Of a stretch of 61,106 nucleotides of DNA, positions 27,561 to 36,800 are shown one piece after another; the stretch's first letter is position 1, and every line of letters begins with the position of its first letter. The translations under genes and the position numbers were made by a program. Below the pieces are notes generated by a model that saw only the letters and a program-made list of their open reading frames with translations, did not search any database and was not told the DNA's origin. Source of the DNA: SAR324 cluster bacterium (GTDB taxonomy: Bacteria; SAR324; NAC60-12); NCBI GenBank assembly GCA_015231885.1, contig JADGAT010000020.1, positions 1 through 61,106 on the forward strand, given 5' to 3'.

Positions 27561-28538
27561 TTAATCAGGAATACCAGTTGCAATAATGGTTACGGAGACT
27601 TCTTGGTCATTGGATTCCAATGCCGTTGCTCCAAAAATAAGATTCACTTCGTCATCCGCCATCTCTTCGATGGTACTGACGGCAGCATTGATCTCAAATA
27701 AGGTAATGTCTTTGCTTCCAACCACATGAATGAGAATACCTTTCGCTCCACGGATGTCCGTATCGCGCATCAATGGGCTTTCAATGGCATTTTGTGCCGC
27801 GCGCACCATCCGATCCTCCCCTGAGGAAGTTCCTTTACCAATGACAGCATCTCCCATGCCTTCCATAATTGTTTTGACATCAGCAAAATCCACATTGATT
27901 TCCCCAACATTATTGATCAAATCCGTAATGCCCTGAATGGCATTGATCAAGACCTCATCGGCCAAATGAAATGCATCCAGCAGACTGGTGGATGAGGAAG
28001 TGGCATCCAGTAATTTATCATTGGGAATGACCAGCAGCGTGTCGGTATTTTGACGAAGAAGTTCAATGCCTTCCTTGGCGGTACGCATTCGTTTACGGCC
28101 TTCAAAGGAAAATGGAGTTGTCACCACACCAACCGTCAAAATACCTAGTTTTTTCGCAGCTTCCGCAATCAGAGGAAGCGCGCCAGTTCCCGTACCACCT
28201 CCCATACCAGCTGCAATGAAAAGCATATTAGCATCCGTAATACTACTTTTAATTTCTGACATACTTTCTTCGGTGGCTTGTGCACCCACTGCAGGATTGG
28301 CCCCGGCTCCCAAACCGCGAGTTGAGGTTTTTCCCAGCTCAATCTTTGTATGCGCAAGGCTACTGTTTAAGGCTTTGAGGTCTGTGTTGCACGCAATGAA
28401 ATCCACATATTGTATTTTGAGATTGACCATTTTGGTCACTACATTACAACCGCCACCACCTGCTCCTAAAACCATAATTTTGGGGGTGAAATTTTCCGGT
28501 GTTGCAATAAATGCATTTCCTTCAGTTACATCTGCCAT
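27561..28538 (-). CDS. ftsZ: FtsZ, core GTPase without C-terminal tail
   Basis: A 325-aa tubulin-like cell division GTPase. The tubulin signature GGGTGTG is at residues 113-119, the T7 loop NVDFADV at 215-221, and TPFSFEGRKR is present. It ends right after the core (VTIIATGIPD): the variable linker and the conserved C-terminal peptide that bind FtsA, ZipA and MinC are absent. It is not in a dcw cluster. It could be a second, accessory FtsZ, or this lineage may anchor FtsZ differently. The ATG at 28538 follows AGATGGGA at usable spacing; a GTG 18 bp upstream is less likely. Confidence 0.92.
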   Translation of the reverse strand: MADVTEGNAFIATPENFTPKIMVLGAGGGGCNVVTKMVNLKIQYVDFIACNTDLKALNSSLAHTKIELGKTSTRGLGAGANPAVGAQATEESMSEIKSSITDANMLFIAAGMGGGTGTGALPLIAEAAKKLGILTVGVVTTPFSFEGRKRMRTAKEGIELLRQNTDTLLVIPNDKLLDATSSSTSLLDAFHLADEVLINAIQGITDLINNVGEINVDFADVKTIMEGMGDAVIGKGTSSGEDRMVRAAQNAIESPLMRDTDIRGAKGILIHVVGSKDITLFEINAAVSTIEEMADDEVNLIFGATALESNDQEVSVTIIATGIPD

Positions 28539-28668
28539 AATATTTTCCCATCTCACATAAAGATGTCAATTAAGAACCCTCACTCAAAAGAAAACTTGCC
28601 ATGCCTTACACTAAAATTAGTCTTTTGCATCATGCCACGAAAGATGATATCCTTAAATAATTGCTGAT

Positions 28669-28700
28669 GCAGTAACTTTAGCATGTTATTATTTTCGCAT
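28669..28700. repeat. Relic end of a family A palindromic element
   Basis: About 32 bp between ftsZ and clpS closely match the inner end of family A elements (compare 37981-38010 and 38762-38790), including a 17-bp identity, GCATGTTATTATTTTCG. The rest of the element is not recognisable, so this is a solo remnant or a captured end. It falls in the clpS promoter region. Confidence 0.55.
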
Positions 28701-28751
28701 TGCTTATAAAAAGAGATAACGAATTTGACTGATTTCAGACAAAGTAAAAAC

Positions 28752-29051
28752 ATGGCTGATAATACTATTGTTGAACCAAAAACAAAACAGAAACTGGAAC
28801 ATCCAAAGCAATATAAAGTGTTACTGCATAACGATGATTACACTCCAATGGAATTTGTGGTCCTGGTGTTAGCTGTTGTTTTTCAGATGGATGAAACACA
28901 AGCGATCCAGTTGATGTTGCATGTTCACAATTATGGTGTTGGAGTGTGTGGAATTTACAGCTATGAAGTTGCAGAGAGCAAAATCCACAAAGTTCACGAA
29001 CTTGCTGAAGAAAATAACTATCCTCTATTATGCAGCATGGAAGAAGAATAA
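28752..29051 (+). CDS. clpS: ATP-dependent Clp protease adaptor ClpS
   Basis: A 99-aa adaptor (108 aa if the TTG at 28725 is used). The core YKVLLHNDDYTPMEFVV and the Met/His-lined pocket (MLHVHNYGVGVCG, YEVAESKIHKV) are all present. ClpS hands N-degron substrates (N-terminal Leu, Phe, Tyr, Trp) to ClpA. clpA does not follow here, which is unusual; the next gene is convergent. bpt is two genes away on the other strand. Confidence 0.92.
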   Translation: MADNTIVEPKTKQKLEHPKQYKVLLHNDDYTPMEFVVLVLAVVFQMDETQAIQLMLHVHNYGVGVCGIYSYEVAESKIHKVHELAEENNYPLLCSMEEE

Positions 29052-29073
29052 CATGTGTCCTTCCGCATCCGGA

Positions 29074-29505
29074 CTATTCAAGTCGAGTCAAGTTCAACTC
29101 TTGTGATGCTATGTCTGCAGCCACTGCCATTATCTCTTTGGGGAATTCAGCAAAATGAACTTTCCCATCATGGATCCACTGGGTTTCTTCGAAAGTAAAT
29201 CCATGAGACGTTACTTTTTTAAAATCATACCATTCGCCTTGAAACAGATGCTGAAGTTTATCTGTTATCAAGTAATTTTTATCGGCATCCTGGAAACATA
29301 ATTTTTTCTTTGCTAATGCCTCACTCTGTTCTATTTGCCGAAAAAACAGACGAAAATCAAACTTACCCCATAAAAAATACACCATATGGCAGGAAGATTC
29401 CTGATCAAAGATAAAATAGCTATTGCCATCAACCATATATTTATTCACAATGCTTGCTCCTTTTTCATTCAATATATAATTAACAGATATCAATAAAAGA
29501 GTCAC
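29074..29505 (-). CDS. Hypothetical protein
   Basis: A 143-aa protein I do not recognise. It starts with GTG at 29505; the frame is open throughout and rich in aromatic and charged residues, without membrane helices or Cys motifs beyond two isolated Cys. A later start at an internal Met (MVDGNSYF, residue 24) would remove the hydrophobic leader. It begins 10 bp after the typA stop on the same strand, so it may be cotranscribed. Confidence 0.55.
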   Translation of the reverse strand: MTLLLISVNYILNEKGASIVNKYMVDGNSYFIFDQESSCHMVYFLWGKFDFRLFFRQIEQSEALAKKKLCFQDADKNYLITDKLQHLFQGEWYDFKKVTSHGFTFEETQWIHDGKVHFAEFPKEIMAVAADIASQELNLTRLE

Positions 29506-29514
29506 AAACGAGTG

Positions 29515-31338
29515 TCAAACTATTTTCCTTTTTTTCTCGTTTGAACGACGGACACTTTCGTTGAGAATTCTTTTGCGAAGCCGGATACTTTGGGGAGTGA
29601 CCTCCACCAGTTCATCATCAGCAATAAATTCCAGAGCTTGTTCCAGGCTCAATTGCTTATGCGGAATGACTCTCACGGCTTCATCGCGTCCCGATGCTCG
29701 TATATTGGTCAGCTGCTTTTTAGCACACACATTGGTCACCAGATCATTTTCACGAGAATTGGCACCAACAATCATTCCCTCATAAACTGGAACATTGGGA
29801 GGAATGATAAAATATCCACGATCCTGCAATTTCCAAATAGCATAAGGAATAGCGGTTCCCTGCTCTTTGGCAACCAGCACTCCGTGGGTACGGATCACGG
29901 TATCCCCTCGGAATGGTTCGTAGCCGGCCACCGTGTGATTCATGATCCCTTCTCCTTTTGTCAGGGTCAAGTAAAGAGATCGGAAACCAATCAAGCCTCT
30001 GGTGGGAATACGGACATGGAGCCGGTTGTTGATGCTGGAAAGGTGTTCCACCTGTTGAATATCTCCTTTCCGTCGCCCCAACTCTTCCATGACGGGTCCC
30101 ATGAATTCGTCCGGTAATTCAAGTACCAGATCCTCAATAGGCTCACATCGTTTGCCATTGATTTCTTTAAAAATCACCTGAGGGCGGGAAACACCAAATT
30201 CGTAGCCGTCCCGACGCATATTTTCAATCAAAATACTCAAATGCAATTCCCCGCGTCCTGATACCTTGAATTCATCCATCGAACTTGTATCCTCGACCCT
30301 CAATGAAATATTGGAAAGCAGCTCCCTCTCCAAACGAGCACGGAGATGACGGCTCGTCACATATTTGCCTTCCTGCCCGGCAAAAGGACTGTTATTGACG
30401 CAGAAGTTCATGGAAATTGTTGGAGCATCCACTTGAATAGCAGGCAACGCCTCCGGATTTTCGGCGCAGGTTAAGGTGTCTCCAACCATCCCATCAGTAA
30501 AGCCTGCCACCATGACAATGTCACCCGCCTTAGCGCCATCTACTTCTTCACGCTTCAGCCCTTCAAAGAAAAAAATTTTGCTCAGCTGACCATATTGAAA
30601 CTTCCCTTCATGATTGATGTGAACCACCCGTTCACTGCTTTTTACCTGGCCCTGGTTGATTCGTCCCAACAGCAGCCTTCCCAAATAATTGTCATATTGG
30701 ATATTGGAAACCAGCATCTGAAACGGTTTATCGATTTGAACATCGACGATTGGAATTTGTGCTAAAATCAGGTCGAGCAAGGGTTTCATGCTCTCCTGCT
30801 GATCCGTCAAATGCTCCACAGCAAATCCTTCTTTTGCTGAAGCAAACACATATGAAAAATCCAACTGATCTTCATTGGCATGCAGTTCCACAAATAAGTC
30901 AAAAATCTTATTGAGAGCATTTTCAGGGTCTGCCCCCTGACGATCTATTTTGTTAATCACCACAGTGGGCTTCAACCCTAATTCCAATGCTTTACGCAAA
31001 ACAAACTTAGTCTGCGGCATTGGCCCCTCTGCAGCATCTACCAGCAGCAGCACGCCATCCACCATATTCAGAATGCGCTCCACTTCTCCTCCAAAATCCG
31101 CATGCCCCGGAGTATCTACAATATTGACGCGTACTCCCTGGTAGTGAAGCGCAGTCGCTTTTGCCAGAATCGTGATACCTCTTTCACGCTCCAATGGGTC
31201 CGAATCCATGACGCATTCTCGAAGTTCTTTGTGTTCAGACAGTATCCCCGATTGCTCCAGGAGTTTATCAACTAAAGTGGTTTTCCCATGATCAACATGA
31301 GCAATAATGGCAAGGTTGCGTAAATCAGAACGTTTCAT
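29515..31338 (-). CDS. typA: Ribosome-associated GTPase TypA/BipA
   Basis: A 607-aa translational GTPase. The P-loop [22 protein letters not shown] and NKIDRQGA are canonical. The C-terminal region specific to BipA (the RGLIGFRS segment and [14 protein letters not shown]) is complete. It assists ribosome assembly and growth at low temperature or under stress. Length is normal. The 735 bp on its 5' side contain only repeats. Confidence 0.97.
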   Translation of the reverse strand: MKRSDLRNLAIIAHVDHGKTTLVDKLLEQSGILSEHKELRECVMDSDPLERERGITILAKATALHYQGVRVNIVDTPGHADFGGEVERILNMVDGVLLLVDAAEGPMPQTKFVLRKALELGLKPTVVINKIDRQGADPENALNKIFDLFVELHANEDQLDFSYVFASAKEGFAVEHLTDQQESMKPLLDLILAQIPIVDVQIDKPFQMLVSNIQYDNYLGRLLLGRINQGQVKSSERVVHINHEGKFQYGQLSKIFFFEGLKREEVDGAKAGDIVMVAGFTDGMVGDTLTCAENPEALPAIQVDAPTISMNFCVNNSPFAGQEGKYVTSRHLRARLERELLSNISLRVEDTSSMDEFKVSGRGELHLSILIENMRRDGYEFGVSRPQVIFKEINGKRCEPIEDLVLELPDEFMGPVMEELGRRKGDIQQVEHLSSINNRLHVRIPTRGLIGFRSLYLTLTKGEGIMNHTVAGYEPFRGDTVIRTHGVLVAKEQGTAIPYAIWKLQDRGYFIIPPNVPVYEGMIVGANSRENDLVTNVCAKKQLTNIRASGRDEAVRVIPHKQLSLEQALEFIADDELVEVTPQSIRLRKRILNESVRRSNEKKRKIV

Positions 31339-31514
31339 TTAGATAGGGTTTCGTAGAAAAATTTATGATACTTGGATGGCTAAACTTCAATTTTTGGGGG
31401 AGCTTAGGAACAAAGGATTGAATATTACTACTACTGCCGAATAAAATCAATATAGATATGCGAATCCGGAGTTAAAATTTATTTTATAAAAACAATGCTT
31501 TACAAAAAATGATT

Positions 31515-31590
31515 TGTCATGCCGGACTTGATCCGGCATTGAGAAAAATCTGGGAATTCTTTTGGATTCCGGATTGAGTCCGGAATGACA
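31515..31590. repeat. 76-bp hairpin repeat (TGTCATNCCGGACT... type)
   Basis: Two 26-bp arms, beginning TGTCATGCCGGACT and (inverted) TGTCATTCCGGACT, face each other around a 24-bp AT-rich centre. Repeats of this kind are widespread in Proteobacteria as dispersed small palindromic elements. One copy is seen here, in the typA upstream region. Confidence 0.8.
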
Positions 31591-31843
31591 TCGTTTTCAA
31601 CTCCGGATTCATATTCTCGGCTTTTCGAAAAATAGTTGAGATTCTTTTTTTAATCATCAGCCATGAGCTGGACTGATTAAGAAATCTCACTGCTTCAAGC
31701 ATGTTTTATTGGTTGATCTCATCGGTTTTTATTAGTTCGAGCATTGTATGCCTTCCGTTCATAGATGTTTTCGAAAGATAATGAAGATTATTGAACCCTC
31801 ATCTCTGAAAATATCAAAAATTTCCCGACATTACAGCATGATT

Positions 31844-32000
31844 AGGAAGGCGAAATAATAACATGTGAAAGTTACGCAGGATTTTCATCGAGGTTCAAGG
31901 CATTTTATCGGGCGCATAGCTTGTTATGTGACTGGTAAAGCAACGCAGAAGATCGATGAAAAGACAAGTAGATTTGCTAAGTTATTGTTTGAGCACTCCT
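31844..32000 (+). repeat. Family A palindromic element, copy 1
   Basis: A 157-bp element, starting AGGAAGGCGAAA and ending GAGCACTCCT. The ends are imperfect inverted repeats of about 20 bp; the two halves are near-complementary over most of their length (TTTTCATCGA...CATAGC against its inverted partner), with a short loop at the centre. It lies in a 736-bp gene-free region (31339-32074) in which nothing else but the 31515 hairpin is seen. Confidence 0.9.
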
Positions 32001-32074
32001 TAACAAATCAGAGAAATTTTTTACATTTGAACTGAACATCTATCGAAGCCATCTCCAGAAATAAAAAACTGCAA

Positions 32075-32761
32075 TCATTTCAACCTAGCTTTACTCTCCA
32101 TGACGACCATTCGGCAATAATCATCCACACTCTTGCCAAACAGTTGTGCTTTGGCATGAATCTGCTCATACTGAGAAGTAGAGAGCTCCAATTTCACATT
32201 CCGTTGATCAGAACATTCCACGGAGGTGTCAGCACGCCACTGTTGATTTTTTGATTTGCGAAACAGGCGAATTAGATTCAGATTAATATGCAGCAAAGCC
32301 GTTAGCCCATAGCAAACCACTCCCAAAGCCCCCCACCATATCAAATCCACCCAGGGGTTTTTGGAAAGAAGCATCAAAAGAATTCCTGCAGCCATCACAG
32401 ACAAAGCCCCCAGTGTATTCACCCCCACGGCCTTGGATAAACTGTTGCCGCGAATAGCTTTTTTGATACTGGCCAGATGGTTCCGTTCACCAAGTCCCCG
32501 GGTTAATGAAGCATTGGTCAACGTATTTCCTGCCACTAAAAAGCTGAGCACAATCATGGTCAATGAAAAACCCGGGTGGAAATAAGGAAGTGTGAGCAAA
32601 GGTAAATTGATCAAAAAAATACTGGGCCACTTGACCTTTCTCATCGCCGGATTCGCTTCCAAAGTCATTTTGGGTGTAACCAGCCAGGTACTCAGCATAT
32701 CGAGACCTCGACTGATAAACATAAGCATACAGAATAAGTGAGGGAGAATCGCTTCTGGCAT
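32075..32761 (-). CDS. Polytopic membrane protein fused to a ribbon-helix-helix domain
   Basis: A 228-aa protein of unknown function. Residues 1-165 form about four to five membrane helices (clear ones near 48-85 and 115-160). Residues 185-228 look like a CopG/Arc-type ribbon-helix-helix: RNVKLELSTSQYEQIHAKA followed by GKSVDDYCRMVVM. Such a domain normally binds DNA as a soluble dimer, so tethering to the membrane is unusual. It is divergent from the ArsR-methyltransferase gene, with 171 bp between them. The family is not recognised. Confidence 0.65.
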   Translation of the reverse strand: MPEAILPHLFCMLMFISRGLDMLSTWLVTPKMTLEANPAMRKVKWPSIFLINLPLLTLPYFHPGFSLTMIVLSFLVAGNTLTNASLTRGLGERNHLASIKKAIRGNSLSKAVGVNTLGALSVMAAGILLMLLSKNPWVDLIWWGALGVVCYGLTALLHINLNLIRLFRKSKNQQWRADTSVECSDQRNVKLELSTSQYEQIHAKAQLFGKSVDDYCRMVVMESKARLK

Positions 32762-32860
32762 GATTTTACCTTAGTTGCTGTCTTCAATCATCAGGAAAGA
32801 TTTTAATATCGCACCCAATAGTATCCTTTTATCTCCGAAAAAAATAAAGAAAATATTTAC

Positions 32861-32884
32861 ATCACTATATTTACATTTAGTGAT
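32861..32884. promoter_or_regulatory. Putative operator upstream of the ArsR-methyltransferase/metH operon
   Basis: Perfect 7-bp arms ATCACTA and TAGTGAT separated by 10 bp, 48 bp before the start of the ArsR-type regulator. The segment ATATTTACAT is repeated around it. Size and position suit autoregulation by the ArsR domain; the sequence is otherwise very AT-rich (promoter-like). Confidence 0.5.
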
Positions 32885-32932
32885 TTATAGTATATTTTAA
32901 GATAGAATTTACAACAAATCGCTCAGACATCC

Positions 32933-33868
32933 ATGGAAAAAATCACCCAGGCTTTGCGTGTTCTTGGTGACGAAACACGCTTACGAATCGTAAACCTTAT
33001 TTCACAAGTCCCGCTCAATGTAAGTGAGTTGACCTCTATATTGGGGTTGGCGCAATCCGGGGTTTCACGACATTTGAGTCACTTAAAACAATTGGGATTG
33101 TTGTATGAACGCAAGGAAGGGGTCTGGAGCTATTACAAATTAACAGACCCTGAGAATTTAGATACGGAATTACAATTATTATGGAATTATCTTCAAGAAC
33201 AGCTCTCCGCATTAGAGGACCCTTTCCGTGATCAAGTCCGATTGAAAGAAATATTACGTCAACGAGAAGACCGTACTTCCGGTTTAAACGAGCGGCTACT
33301 GGAGCCGGGACAATCCTGGCTGACATGGTCCCGGGCCTTGGGCTTTTTTCTACCAAACCTGGATGTGGCCGATTTAGGATGTGGCGATGGCACCATCACT
33401 ATGGAAATTGCTCGATTTGCCCGATCCGTCGTGGGAGTGGAGCACAACCAGAAAGTCTTAGACATGGCAAAAGAACGGGCTGCCCGGATGAATCTCCAGC
33501 ATGTCACTTTCAAAACCGATCGTATTGAAGAGCTGAGTCTTCCTAACATGTCTACGGATTTTGTACTTTTTTCCCAATCATTACATCATTTGCCCAGACC
33601 AGAGTTGGGTCTGCAGGAAGCATCACGCATCCTCCGACCAGGAGGGCGGATGATTATCATGGAACTCGCACCACACCAGGAAGAGTGGGTTCGTGAAAAA
33701 CTAGGACACATGTGGATGGGGTTCGAAACAGACACTCTGACACAAATGATGAATGATGCAGGGCTTCAATCAATTCAGATTGAGGCAAATCCTCCACGCT
33801 GGGGCGAATCCTTTCGTGTCATACTGGCCAGTGGAATTAAAAAAACAACAGGACATAAACGACTATGA
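32933..33868 (+). CDS. ArsR-family regulator fused to a class I SAM methyltransferase
   Basis: A 311-aa two-domain protein. Residues 1-80 form a winged helix of the ArsR type (DETRLRIVNLI, LTSILGLAQSGVSRHLSHLKQLGL). No CxC-type metal site is present. Residues 125-300 are a class I methyltransferase with DLGCGDG (about 148) and a typical SQSLHHLPRPELGLQEASRILRPGG segment. The fusion recurs beside methionine and SAM-cycle genes in several phyla. Here it overlaps metH by 4 bp (ATGA), so a role in sensing SAM/SAH and controlling metH is likely. An inverted repeat upstream could be its site. Confidence 0.88.
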   Translation: MEKITQALRVLGDETRLRIVNLISQVPLNVSELTSILGLAQSGVSRHLSHLKQLGLLYERKEGVWSYYKLTDPENLDTELQLLWNYLQEQLSALEDPFRDQVRLKEILRQREDRTSGLNERLLEPGQSWLTWSRALGFFLPNLDVADLGCGDGTITMEIARFARSVVGVEHNQKVLDMAKERAARMNLQHVTFKTDRIEELSLPNMSTDFVLFSQSLHHLPRPELGLQEASRILRPGGRMIIMELAPHQEEWVREKLGHMWMGFETDTLTQMMNDAGLQSIQIEANPPRWGESFRVILASGIKKTTGHKRL

Positions 33869-36800
33869 ATTTTCTAGAAGCTTTACAAAATCATATCATC
33901 GTCCTTGATGGAGCGATGGGGACCATGGTACAAAACCTGGAATTGAGCGATGAAGATTTTGGGGGGTCCTCCTTCAAAATGCTGACAGATTTGCTCAATC
34001 TTTCTCACCCGGACAAAGTCAAAGAAATTCACCTGGCCTATTACCGTGCTGGTGCCAACGCCGTTGAAACCAATACATTTGGAGCAACACCACTGAGAAT
34101 GCAGGATTTTGATTTCACAAAGATCAATACCAATGCCTTCCAGCAGCTTCCTGACAACTTGGACCTCCGCACCCTCAGTTACGAGGAAATCGCCTATCAT
34201 GTCAGTCGGGCTGGCGCAGCAATAGGAAAAAGAGCGCGGCGGGAATATGAGGATTCAGCTGAATATGATGGACGCCCTTTATTTGTCATCGGCTCGATTG
34301 GCCCTTCTAATTGGGTGCTCTCCAGTACCACGGCCAACTTGAACAAAACCACCTGGGATCAAATGGAAGCTAATTTTTATCACCAGGTTCTTGGTTTACT
34401 GGATGGAGAAGCCGATGTGCTTTTATATGAAACCCAGCAAGATATTCTAGAAGTCAAAGCTGCTGTGGCAGGAGGTCGGCGTGCGATGCAGGAGAGAGGA
34501 GTTTTTCTGCCGATTATGGCACAAGTGACAGTGAATGAATTTGCCAAAATGCAAATTTTTAACACCGATATTCATGCGGCACTCACAACCGTACAGGATA
34601 TTGGAATCGATGCTTTTGGGATCAATTGTTCCATTGGTCCCGACCTGATGATTCCCTCTGTTGAAAAAATGTCCCGCTACTGCAAACTGCCCATTTCCGT
34701 CATCCCCAATGCGGGCCTTCCTGTCTCAGAAAATGGCCACACCGTTTACAAAGTCAGCCCACAGGCACTTGCTAATCAACTGCTGTCTTTTGTGGAAAAC
34801 CATGGAGTGAATATTGTGGGAGGGTGCTGTGGCACCACCCCGGCCCATATTCAGGCAATTGCCGAAACCATGCGCAATACATCACCGGCTCCTCGAAAAA
34901 TTGATGAAAGCACTTATATTTCAGGTCCCCAAGATGCAGTTGCCATTGATAGCTCAAAAGATTTGCTGCGCATTGGAGAGCGATTGAATGTAAGGGGTTC
35001 CAAAAAAGTCAGGGAAGCGGTTGAAAATGAAGAGCAGATCATCAACTATGATGCGCTGGAAGAGGTGGTCAATGAACAGATTAAAGATTTAGGACTTTCC
35101 GTCATTGACATTTGTATGGACTCCAATTTGGTCAATACCTCAGAAACCCTGCCCCGTGTCATCCAACACCTGACATCCGATTTTCAGGGAGCCATATGCA
35201 TCGATTCTTTTGATGTAGAAGCATTGGAAGCCGCTATTCAAGTCTACCCGGGCAGACCCATCATCAATTCCATTTCTATGGAAGAATATGAAAAAGGCAT
35301 CAGCAAAGTCGACACTCTGGTTCCACTCACACAATTCCACCACCCCCTGTACATAGCCCTGGCCACAGGTCCTAAAGGGCCAGGAGTCACAGCACAAGAA
35401 AAATATGAATTGGCAAAACAAATTGTAGAAAGCTGCGATAAGCACAAAGTGACACCCGATCAATTGCTGATAGATGTCAATGCATTCCCCATCGGTGCTG
35501 AATCAGTGGAAGGTATGAATTTTTCCAAAGAATCCCTGCAAGCCATCCCAATGATCAAGTCCATCCATCCCGACCTTCGCACGACTATCGGAGTGGGTAA
35601 TTTGACTAATGGACTGGCCAAGAAACCTTATATGCGGGTGGTTTTGACTTCCACGTTCCTGGATGAGGCTCGCAAAGCAGGTCTGGATGCCGCAATCGTC
35701 AATCCCAATCACTACGTCCCCGTAGAAAGCCTGAATGCCCATGATTACGAACTGGGAAAACGAATCATTCTGGAACGTGACATGGAGGCCTTTGAAGAAT
35801 TGGAAGCAATTGCACAAAGGAAACGAGGCAATAAAGTGGAACGCCGCAGCTCTTATGACGGATTACCGCTGACAACAGTGGTTTGTGAAAAAATCAAAGA
35901 TGGCTTCAAAGAACGTGAAGCAGGAACTGTCGAGGTCGATGACCTCACGTTTACCTACCAAGATAAAATTATTCTACAAGTGAAAGAAATTATTCAAAGC
36001 ACAAAACCGCTTGAACTCATCAATGACCACCTGATGGTGGCCATGCAAGAGCTGGGTGACCAATTTGGACGCGGAGAAGTCTCTTTGCCTCATCTGTTAA
36101 AGTCAGCCGATGTGATGAAACAAGTCATGGGATTTTTGGAATCCTATATGAAACAATCCACGGGTGCAGATGCTGCTGACTCGATCTCTTATAAAGGAAC
36201 TATCGTCCTTGGCACCGTTTTCCAGGATGTCCACAGCATCGGAAAAGATCTGGTCAAAACCTTGTTGGAAAATTACGGATACCGTGTCATCGACCTGGGA
36301 GTACAAGTGGATCTGGAAAAATACATCACAACAGCCCAAAAAGAAAATGCCGATGCTATCGGCATGAGCGCTCTGCTCGTCCAAACATCGAATCATATGA
36401 TTACCGTGTCAAAGATGATGGAAGAAGCTCAATGTGACATTCCTGTTCTTATTGGAGGGGCTCCAGTCAATCAAAGGCATGCAGGGTATGTGGCCATGTG
36501 GGGGCAGGACGATTTAACAAAAATCAGAGACAATGTGTTCTACTGTGCTTCTGCCATGGATGCCGTGAATGTTATGAACGCATTACAATCAGAAAACAAA
36601 CACGCTCTGACTGCAAAAAATAAAGAAGAATTGGAAAAGTATTATTTACGAGCAAAAAAACACACCGAAAAAACAGAGAAACTCCTGGCCACATTGCCAC
36701 GTCGCCAGGTGAATATGGATGAATATACACCTCCAACGGTATCCTATGCCGTCCAAACAATTCGTATTCCCCTGCTCGATTTACCATTGGATACCAAAAC

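Noticed and set aside
31517..31702. Minus-strand frame over the 31515 hairpin
   Set aside because: It is a reading of the hairpin repeat, with no ribosome binding site or conserved motif.
32762..32932. SAM or cobalamin riboswitch upstream of metH
   Set aside because: The 171-bp region is AT-rich and shows only a 7-bp inverted repeat; no conserved riboswitch core is recognisable.
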